Positions 5,857 to 12,366 of a stretch of DNA of 12,366 nt are shown one piece after another. A model generated the notes under the pieces. That model made no database searches and was not told where the DNA came from. It saw only the letters and a program-made list of their open reading frames with translations. Position 1 is the first letter of the stretch. Each line of letters starts with the position of its first letter. The stretch spans positions 1 to 12,366 of the forward strand of contig DGDY01000026.1 of NCBI GenBank assembly GCA_002385675.1, written 5' to 3'. The DNA is from Anaerolineales bacterium UBA3940. GTDB taxonomy: Bacteria; Chloroflexota; Anaerolineae; Aggregatilineales; UBA3940. The translations under genes and the position numbers were made by a program.

Positions 5857-6608
5857 CAGCCGAGCAGCAGCTCCCGCGCGATGATCTGCATGAGCAGCGG
5901 GCGCGCGGACTGGATGTAAAAGTGGTCACCGGGGAACATGCGCACCACGAAGCCCGCCCGCGTGTGCGCGCCCCACGCCTCAAGCTCCTCCCGCGTCACG
6001 CTGCCATCCGCCAGCCCGCCCAGCGCGGTGATCGGGCTGCTGAGCGGCTCGCCCTCGCGGTAGGTGTACGCCTCGATCATGGCAAAGTCGGCACGCAGCA
6101 CGGGCAGCACGAGCGCCCGCAGTTCGTCGTCCGCAAGCACTTCGGGCGGCGTGCCGTTCAACCGGCGGATCTCGTTCAGGAAGTCCGGCTCGGGCAGTGT
6201 GGAGATCGGCTCGTCGCGGTCGGGCAGGTGCGGGGCGCGGTGCGCGGACACAAACAGCCGTTCAGCGCGCAGCCCCTGCGCCTCCAGCACACGGGCTAGC
6301 TCAAAGCCGAGCAGCGCGCCCATGCTGTGCCCGAACAGCGCGAACGGCCTATCGAGGCAGGGCAGCAGCGCCCCGGCAAGCGCCTCGACCAGTGAAGGCA
6401 GGTCCGTCATGGGCGGCTCGGAGATGCGGGTTTCTCGCCCCGGAAGCTGCACGGCGCAGACCTCGACATCGGGTGGCAGCAGCCCGGCCCATGTGTGGTA
6501 CGTCGAGGCGCCGCCGCCCGCGTGCGGCAGGCAGAACAGCCGCAGTCGCGCCGCGCCATTCGCTCGCGGAGTCATAATCCACCGGTTGTGGTGATTGAAA
6601 GACATCAT
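5856..6608 (-). CDS. Type II (editing) thioesterase of the NRPS operon
   Basis: Free-standing alpha/beta hydrolases of the GrsT/SrfD group hydrolyse wrongly loaded acyl or acetyl groups from carrier domains. The 250-residue product has LRLFCLPHAGGGAS (22-35), VQLPGRETR (53-61), the nucleophile elbow GHSMG (Ser95), a probable acid Asp201 in LGGLADGSV, and His229 in PGDHFY, forming a complete triad. The first ATG (6608) is used here; the ATG at residue 12 (6575), just after GGTGGA, would give a start closer to the family norm and may be the true one. The gene begins 40 bases after the MFS stop and overlaps the PPTase start by one base. It acts in the cytoplasm on the assembly line. Confidence 0.94.
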   Translation of the reverse strand: MMSFNHHNRWIMTPRANGAARLRLFCLPHAGGGASTYHTWAGLLPPDVEVCAVQLPGRETRISEPPMTDLPSLVEALAGALLPCLDRPFALFGHSMGALLGFELARVLEAQGLRAERLFVSAHRAPHLPDRDEPISTLPEPDFLNEIRRLNGTPPEVLADDELRALVLPVLRADFAMIEAYTYREGEPLSSPITALGGLADGSVTREELEAWGAHTRAGFVVRMFPGDHFYIQSARPLLMQIIARELLLG

Positions 6609-6648
6609 ATGCGGTGGCCCGTCCCCCCTTCGTCTCAGCCCGAGGCCA

Positions 6649-8196
6649 TCACCCGTATGAGATCATCAGCACGACCAGCAGCAGGCCCGCTACCGTCGCC
6701 AGCGCCCAGAGCGGCGTCAGCACGAGCGCCAGCGTGCCCAGCACCAGCCCCAGCGTCACAGCGATCAGCAGGTTGGAGAGCCGGTCGGACGTGATGTAGC
6801 GGCGCACGCTCTCGCTGAGCGTGCTGCGGCCCAGCAGCGACGGCTGCCCGCTGATCGGCACGAAGCGCTCTTCCACCTTCGCCGCATCCTCGCCGGCATC
6901 CACGGAGCGGACGAAATGGCGGAAGTCCCGGTTGAACGCGATGATCAGCGACAGGCTAACCATCGCGACGCCGCAGGCCATGTACATGAGCGGGATGTTC
7001 TGATTGATCAGGTCCGCAACAATACCGGCCAGGCCCATCGAGATCGGAGCCAGCCCGCCGGAGATCGTCGCCAGCAGGCCGAACACCCGCCCGCGGATGT
7101 TCGTCGGCGTCGTGATCTGCACCATCGTGGTAATGTGCACGGTGATAAAGCCGTTCAGCGCGCCGCCCGCAAACGCCAGCACCAGCACCAGCATCGGCTC
7201 GCGGACCATGCCGATCAGCCCGTACCCCACCGACTGAGCCAGCAGGATCGTGATGATGGCGCGGTGGCGGGTCCGGCTGGTCAGCTTGATCGACCCGGCG
7301 GCGAGAAAGCCCGCCAGCGAGCCCACGCCGAACGACGCCATCATGAAGCCGTACCAGTCCGGCGTCATCCCCAGCCAGTCCTCGACGAAGAACGGCATCA
7401 GGATGATGATGGGCATCGTAAAGAACGTCAGGAAGGACGAGACGAACACCAGCTCGCGCAGCCCGGCCCGCCGCCAGACGTACTGGAAACCGGCGCGCAG
7501 GTCTTCCTTCAGCGTTTCGACCTGCTTACGCCAGTCGGGGCTGGTCTCCGGTATCTCCTGCGGGATCCTGACGAAAACCTCGGACAGCGCGGAGAAGAGG
7601 TAGGTGACGCCGTCGATCACAAAGAGCAGCGGCGCACCCAGCAGCCGGAACAGCGCCCCGCCGACGCCCTGACCGAGGAAGGTCGTCAACTGGTAGGAAA
7701 GCTGCGTCAGCGAGTTGGCCGTGGTGATGCTCTTCTTCGGCACGAGGTCGGGGATAGCCGCCGAGATCGCCGGGTTGAAGAAGGCCGACATCAGGCTGCT
7801 GATGAGCAGTACGACGAACATCCACGCGATGGTCGCGCCGATGGCGTCCGGCATGAGGAACATCATCGCGCCGAGCGAGAGCGCTGCCACCCCTCGCACG
7901 ACATCAGCGAAAATGATCAGCTTGCGGCGCGAGAAGCGGTCCGCCACCACGCCACCAAACGGGCCGAACAGCAGCGCGGGCAGCGCCGTCACCGCCTCCA
8001 TGATGCCGATCAGCGACGCAGACTCCGTCACCCGCTTGATCCAGAAAAGCTGTGCGATGATGACGATTTGAGCTCCCAACCAGCTCACGAACTGGCCCTG
8101 CCACAGCAGGACGAAGTTCCGGTTCAGGAGCCGGGCCGGTCGGCTCGCCTCGACGACGTTTGGTACGTCGCTGATCTCAGTCGTAACTGTCTGCAT
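6649..8196 (-). CDS. MFS exporter (EntS/MFS_3-like) with C-terminal membrane extension
   Basis: This integral membrane proton-coupled transporter probably exports the peptide made by the operon. The 515-residue protein starts with a polar leader, then about 12 membrane helices (roughly 27-421). The loop 2-3 motif A reads GGVVADRFSRRK (81-92), and NPAISAAIPDLVP (141-153) is typical of the MFS_3/enterobactin-exporter group. A charged linker (about 422-472) and two more hydrophobic segments (about 473-491 and 494-512) follow, which most 400-430-residue members lack. The gene sits 67 bases after the NRPS stop and 40 before the thioesterase start, in operon order. Substrate assignment rests on context only; a self-resistance role is equally possible. 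Confidence 0.92.
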   Translation of the reverse strand: MQTVTTEISDVPNVVEASRPARLLNRNFVLLWQGQFVSWLGAQIVIIAQLFWIKRVTESASLIGIMEAVTALPALLFGPFGGVVADRFSRRKLIIFADVVRGVAALSLGAMMFLMPDAIGATIAWMFVVLLISSLMSAFFNPAISAAIPDLVPKKSITTANSLTQLSYQLTTFLGQGVGGALFRLLGAPLLFVIDGVTYLFSALSEVFVRIPQEIPETSPDWRKQVETLKEDLRAGFQYVWRRAGLRELVFVSSFLTFFTMPIIILMPFFVEDWLGMTPDWYGFMMASFGVGSLAGFLAAGSIKLTSRTRHRAIITILLAQSVGYGLIGMVREPMLVLVLAFAGGALNGFITVHITTMVQITTPTNIRGRVFGLLATISGGLAPISMGLAGIVADLINQNIPLMYMACGVAMVSLSLIIAFNRDFRHFVRSVDAGEDAAKVEERFVPISGQPSLLGRSTLSESVRRYITSDRLSNLLIAVTLGLVLGTLALVLTPLWALATVAGLLLVVLMISYG

Positions 8197-8263
8197 GTCT
8201 TGACGCCTGTTCGGGCTGCTCGCGGTAGTTCACGTCATGGGTGGTGTACGGAATCACAGCCAG

Positions 8264-11200
8264 TTATGCCCCTTCTACCGGGGAAGGCGCGGCCTTCTGA
8301 CTCGCGGCCTCCAGGCAGGCTTTGAGCTGCCTCGCCACCGCCTCGACGTGCGGCTCGTGCAGCATGGTCAGATGGTTGCCGGGCACGTCATACACGCTGA
8401 CGCCTTCCTTAGCGATCTCCCCCCAACCCATGTCGGGCTGAGGCGCGCTGTGGTCGCTCTCCTCCATCGCACGGAACAGCGTGATATGGCCCGCGTAGGG
8501 CTTCGGCGTGTACTTGCGCCAGGCATCGTTGTGCGTGCGCATCGTCCTGACGAAGTGCGCGAACTGCTCCAGCGACACATCCGGGTAGACGAAGCCGATC
8601 TCGCGGGCGGTCTTCCACACGTGCTCAAGCTGCTGCTCCTCGCCCATCGCCCGCAGTTCGTCCACGGTAACCGGGATGTGCTTGGCGAATGTCTCCGCAA
8701 GGAACGCGGCCTGATCCTCCGGCTCGGCAAGCGGCATGTGCGGCCCCTGGTCCAGCATCAGCAGGAAGGCGATCTGCTCACCCGACGCCTGAAGTTGTTG
8801 CGCCATCTCCAGCGCGATGGGCACGCCGCCCGAATAACTGCCAAGCCGGTACGGGCCGTGCGGCTGCACCTCGCGCAGCGCCTCGACATACTGCACGGCC
8901 ATCTCCTCGATGGTGGTCAGCAGCGGCCTGTCGCCGAGCAGGCCCTGCGCCTGCAGGCCGTACAGCGGCTGCTCCGGCGCAAGGCAGCGGGCGAGGTCCG
9001 TGTACCAGTGGACGCTGCCGCCGGTCGGGTGGACGAGGAAGAGCGGTGGCTTCTCGCCCTTCGGCTGGAGGGGGACCAGCACCGACGACAGGTGCTTCTG
9101 CTGGCGGATGAGGCTCGCAAGCTGCTCGACGGTCGGCTCCTGAAAGAGATGGACGAGCGGAAGGTCCACCTCTAGCTGCTTCTGAAGCTGGGCGATCAGC
9201 CGCACCGCCAGCAGCGAGTGCCCGCCCAGCTCAAAGAAGTTATCCTTCACGCCGACGGGCTGCACGCCGAGGATCTCCTCCCAGAGCTGCACGAGGCGCG
9301 TCTCCAGAATGTCACGCGGGGGCATGTACTCGCGTCCGAGGTTCGGGCGAGCGCCGTCCGGCGCGGGCAGCGCCTTGCGGTCCATCTTGCCGCTCGGGTT
9401 GAGCGGCAGCGCCTCCAGCGTGACGAACGCCGCCGGGATCATGTAGTCGGGCAGGCGCTCCTTGAGGAAGGCGCGCAGGTCGGCGGCTGTGGGGGCCTCC
9501 TGCCCGGCCTCCGGCACGACGTAGCCTGCCAGCCACTTCTGGCCGGGGCCGTCCTCGCGCACCGTCACCGCCGCCTGCCTGATGGCCGGGTGGGCGGTCA
9601 GCGCCGCCTCGATCTCGCCCAGTTCGATGCGGAAGCCGCGAATTTTGACCTGCGAGTCCGTCCGCCCCAGAAACTCCAGCGTGCCGTCCGGCAGCCAACG
9701 CACGAGGTCGCCGGTGCGGTAGAGCTTCGCGCCCGGATCGTCCGAGAACGGGCTGGGGACGAACTTCTCGGCGGTGAGTTCGGGGCGGTTGAGGTAGCCG
9801 CGCCCCACGCCGGCACCGCCGATGTACAACTCGCCGGGCACGCCGACGGGCACGAGCCGCCGCCGCGCGTCGAGCACGTAGTGGCGGGCGTTCGGCACGG
9901 GCCGCCCGATGGGGATGCGCCCGGCGGCAATATCCGCCGCTGTGACCTCATGCCACGTCGAGCAGACCGTTGTCTCCGTCGGCCCGTAGGCGTTGATGAG
10001 CCGCCTGCCGGGGAGCCACTTCGCCGCGACCTCCGGCAGCAGCGCCTCACCGCCCGACGTGACGATCCGGAGGTCAGGCAGATCGTCCGCGTCCAGCACG
10101 CTGAGCAGGGCGGGCGGCATGGCGACCATCGTGATCCGCTCGCGCTTCAGCAGGGCGTGCAGATCAGGCGGGGAGAGCAGCGTCTCGCGCGGGGCGAGCA
10201 CCAGCGTCGCGCCGCCTGCAAGCGCCGGGAAGATCTCCATCACCGAGCCGTCAAACCCGAACGAGAACATCTGCAGGACACGCTCGCCGGGCGCAAAGCC
10301 GAAATCCCTGATGAAGCCGTGCACGAGGTTCGCCAGCCCCCGGTGGTGCAGCAGCGAGCCTTTGGGCAGGCCTGTCGAGCCGGAGGTGTAGATCACATAG
10401 GCGAGGCTGTCCGGCCCGGCGACCTGTTCCGGGTCGTCACTGCTGGCCTGCTCGATCTGCGGCCAGTCCGTGTCAAGGCATAGCGTTTCGACCTCGCGCG
10501 CGGGCAGGCTGCTCTGCAGGGTGGCCTGCGTCAGCAGCAGGCGGATGTTCGTGTCGGCCATCATGTGGGCGAGGCGCTCGGCGGGGTAGGACGGGTCGAG
10601 CGGCAGGTACGCGCCGCCCGCCTTCATGATGCCGAGCATGCCAACGATCATCTCCGGCGAGCGCTCCACCGACAGCCCGACAATCGTCTCCGGGCCAACG
10701 CCGCGCGCCTTCAGCGTGTGCGCGAGCCGGTTGGCGCGCTCGTTCAATTCCGCATAGGTCAGCGATTGGCCCTCGAAGCGCAGCGCGACCCGGTCTGGCA
10801 TTTCACACGCGTGCCGGGCGATGACCTCGTACACGGGCACATCGAGCGGGAAGTCGGCGGCCTTGCCGCTCCATGCATCCAGCAGCGTGCGGCGCTCCTC
10901 GCCGGTCAGCATCGGCACGTCCGCGAGCGGCCCGTCGGGCGCGCTGGCGAAGCCGGTCAGCAGCGCCGACAGGTGACCCAGCACCCGGCGGATGGTCGCG
11001 GCGTCGAACAGCTTGCCGTCATAGGCGATCTTCAGCACGAGTTCGTCCGCCAGCCCGGCGACGACGTTCAACGGCAACTCGGTCTGCTCAACCGAGCGGA
11101 CGTCCTCCACGCTCAGGCTGATGCCCTGCCCCTCGACGGTGCTGGCAATCGGGTAGTTCTCAAAGACGAGGATGCTCTTGAAGAGCGGCTGGCCGGGCCT

Positions 11201-12223
11201 GATGTCGCTCCAGCGCTGGATGTCCAGCAGCGAGCTGTACTCATATTGCCGCATCTCGACGCTGCGCGCCTGAAGCCCCTTCAGCCACCCGGCGACGGGC
11301 TGGCCCTCGTCCACCTTCACGCGGACAGGCAGCGTGTTGATAAACAGCCCGACCATCGTCTCCGCGCCGGGCAGGTCCGCCGGGCGGCCTGATACCGTCG
11401 CGCCGAACAGCACGTCTTCCTCGCCGCTGTAGCGGCTGAGGAGCAGCGCCCACGCCCCCTGCACGATGGTGCTCATCGTGACGTGGTGCTGCCGCGCCAG
11501 CGCCTCAAGCGCCACCGTCACGTCACGCGGGAGCCGCGTCTCGATCTCGTCGTAAGCGGGGCCGTCCTGCGTTCGCTTCAGGTCGTCCACCATGAGCGGC
11601 GTCGGCGCGGTGAAGCCTGCCAGTTCCCGCCGCCAGTAGGCCTCGGCGGCGGCCATGTCCTGCTTCTTCAGCCAGACGATGTAATCGCGGAAGGGCCTGG
11701 GCGCGTCGAGGTGGAGCGTTTTGCCCTGCCGGTACGCCTCGTAGAACGCGAAGACCTCGCCAAGTAGAATGGGCACCGACCAGCCGTCGAGCAGGATGTG
11801 GTGATGCAGCATGACGAAGATGTGCGCGTCATCCGCGATGCGCATCAGCGCCAGCCGCAGCAGCGGCGCGCGGGACAGCACGAACCCCTTGTGGCGCTGC
11901 GCCTCAAGGTAGGCCGCGAGCTTCGCCTCCTGCTCGGCGGGCGGCAGGTCGCGCCAGTCCACAACGGTGAAGGGCACCTGCACCTGCTTCAGCACAAGCT
12001 GCACCGGCTCCTTCAGCCCCTCGCCGGTGAAGGCCGTGCGCAGGATCGCGTAGCGATCCACAACCGTCTGCCAGGCGCGGCGGAAGGCGTCCACGTCGAG
12101 GTCGCCGCGCAGCGTCACGCTCATCTGCTCGACGTACACACCCGACTCCGGCGCCATCAGGCTGGCAAACAGCATGCCCTGCTGCATTGGCGAGAGCGGG
12201 TAGAAATCTTCAACGTTCTTCAT
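8264..12223 (-). CDS. Terminal nonribosomal peptide synthetase module (C-A-PCP-TE)
   Basis: This 1319-residue megasynthase adds the last amino acid of a peptide and releases it. The condensation domain (about 1-440) has HHILLDG (His141-Gly147). The adenylation domain (about 460-955) has YTSGSTGLPKG (612-622), NAYGPTE (744-750), YRTGDL (835-840) and NPSGK (942-946). By eye against GrsA the specificity residues are D658 G659 M662 A701 V721 S723 A745 V753 C754 K946. Asp658 indicates an alpha-amino acid; the A-V-C-K end recalls Phe/Tyr codes, but no substrate is firmly predicted. The PCP has LGGHSLL with arm-bearing Ser1003. The thioesterase (about 1048-1305) has SYSGG (Ser1131), Asp1158 in LMLDQG and His1284 in GNH. 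There is no epimerase or methyltransferase domain. The protein begins directly with a C domain and so needs a donor protein; its N-terminus resembles COM acceptor segments. It starts 72 bases after the upstream gene. Confidence 0.97.
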   Translation of the reverse strand: MKNVEDFYPLSPMQQGMLFASLMAPESGVYVEQMSVTLRGDLDVDAFRRAWQTVVDRYAILRTAFTGEGLKEPVQLVLKQVQVPFTVVDWRDLPPAEQEAKLAAYLEAQRHKGFVLSRAPLLRLALMRIADDAHIFVMLHHHILLDGWSVPILLGEVFAFYEAYRQGKTLHLDAPRPFRDYIVWLKKQDMAAAEAYWRRELAGFTAPTPLMVDDLKRTQDGPAYDEIETRLPRDVTVALEALARQHHVTMSTIVQGAWALLLSRYSGEEDVLFGATVSGRPADLPGAETMVGLFINTLPVRVKVDEGQPVAGWLKGLQARSVEMRQYEYSSLLDIQRWSDIRPGQPLFKSILVFENYPIASTVEGQGISLSVEDVRSVEQTELPLNVVAGLADELVLKIAYDGKLFDAATIRRVLGHLSALLTGFASAPDGPLADVPMLTGEERRTLLDAWSGKAADFPLDVPVYEVIARHACEMPDRVALRFEGQSLTYAELNERANRLAHTLKARGVGPETIVGLSVERSPEMIVGMLGIMKAGGAYLPLDPSYPAERLAHMMADTNIRLLLTQATLQSSLPAREVETLCLDTDWPQIEQASSDDPEQVAGPDSLAYVIYTSGSTGLPKGSLLHHRGLANLVHGFIRDFGFAPGERVLQMFSFGFDGSVMEIFPALAGGATLVLAPRETLLSPPDLHALLKRERITMVAMPPALLSVLDADDLPDLRIVTSGGEALLPEVAAKWLPGRRLINAYGPTETTVCSTWHEVTAADIAAGRIPIGRPVPNARHYVLDARRRLVPVGVPGELYIGGAGVGRGYLNRPELTAEKFVPSPFSDDPGAKLYRTGDLVRWLPDGTLEFLGRTDSQVKIRGFRIELGEIEAALTAHPAIRQAAVTVREDGPGQKWLAGYVVPEAGQEAPTAADLRAFLKERLPDYMIPAAFVTLEALPLNPSGKMDRKALPAPDGARPNLGREYMPPRDILETRLVQLWEEILGVQPVGVKDNFFELGGHSLLAVRLIAQLQKQLEVDLPLVHLFQEPTVEQLASLIRQQKHLSSVLVPLQPKGEKPPLFLVHPTGGSVHWYTDLARCLAPEQPLYGLQAQGLLGDRPLLTTIEEMAVQYVEALREVQPHGPYRLGSYSGGVPIALEMAQQLQASGEQIAFLLMLDQGPHMPLAEPEDQAAFLAETFAKHIPVTVDELRAMGEEQQLEHVWKTAREIGFVYPDVSLEQFAHFVRTMRTHNDAWRKYTPKPYAGHITLFRAMEESDHSAPQPDMGWGEIAKEGVSVYDVPGNHLTMLHEPHVEAVARQLKACLEAASQKAAPSPVEGA

Positions 12224-12295
12224 CGGCGATGTCTCTGTCCTGTCAGTCGGTATGGATAAGCCCCCGGTGCGGGCGGGCGCTCTGCGGGCCAGCCG

Positions 12296-12366
12296 CTAGA
12301 AGTCCTCCTCCATGTCGGCCAGGAACTCGTCAAAATCATCCTGCATTTCGGCGAAATCGCTTCGCA
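12296..12366 (-). CDS. C-terminal tail of the upstream gene, probably the preceding NRPS (partial)
   Basis: One frame is open from the window edge to a TAG at 12298-12296 and reads RSDFAEMQDDFDEFLADMEEDF. The very acidic, Phe/Met/Leu-dotted helix resembles the short C-terminal tails by which one NRPS protein docks on the next. It lies 72 bases upstream of a stand-alone C-domain start on the same strand. The body of the protein is outside the window, so its identity as an NRPS is inferred from context. A small acidic accessory protein is the alternative. Confidence 0.65.
   Translation of the reverse strand, partial: RSDFAEMQDDFDEFLADMEEDF

Noticed and set aside
6916..8325. Plus-strand open frame (469 codons) opposite the MFS gene and the NRPS stop
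   Set aside because: Low-complexity charged translation with no domain, fully antisense to a recognisable transporter and running through the operon gap.
9218..10483. Long plus-strand open frame (421 codons) opposite the NRPS adenylation domain
   Set aside because: It is antisense to a clearly conserved domain, its translation is rich in R, H, D and Q without motifs, and such mirror frames are expected from strong codon bias in GC-rich genes.

Overview
The window is GC-rich, gene-dense bacterial DNA. The combination of a soluble PAS-GAF-HisKA_3 kinase with a NarL-type regulator, a lone receiver protein, a diverged GreA and an NRPS operon suggests a Chloroflexota (Anaerolineae-like) genome. 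This is an inference from family resemblance, not from a marker gene, and another high-GC phylum cannot be excluded.

Left half, plus strand (1-5098). The window opens in the last 20 codons of an unidentified gene. A 339-base gap follows, with repeats, a possible -10 box and two hairpins. Next come a cytoplasmic histidine kinase and its LuxR/NarL-type response regulator, overlapping by 8 bases, which form a two-component system. A 555-base non-coding stretch unusually rich in perfect hairpins separates them from a single-domain receiver protein. Then come a GreA-type transcript cleavage factor, a textbook intrinsic terminator, and a small protein with the PD-(D/E)XK nuclease motif pattern that has its own plausible promoter.

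Right half, minus strand (5080-12366). This is the 3' end of a nonribosomal peptide synthetase operon read right to left. In order: the acidic C-terminal tail of an upstream protein (cut by the window edge), a terminal C-A-PCP-TE NRPS module of 1319 residues, an MFS exporter with an extra C-terminal membrane hairpin, a type II editing thioesterase, and an Sfp-type 4'-phosphopantetheinyl transferase. The logic is that the PPTase activates the carrier domain. The NRPS then takes a peptide from an upstream synthetase (probably through a short docking tail), adds the last residue and releases the product with its own TE. The type II TE clears misprimed carriers, and the MFS protein probably exports the product. 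The earlier modules lie beyond the right edge, so the product cannot be named. The operon ends convergently, with the PPTase and nuclease coding regions overlapping by 19 bases.

No tRNA, rRNA, CRISPR, transposase or attachment site is visible. The best candidates for something undescribed are the hairpin-rich stretch between the two response regulators, with its startless Shine-Dalgarno sequence, and the nuclease-like gene with a palindrome at its promoter.
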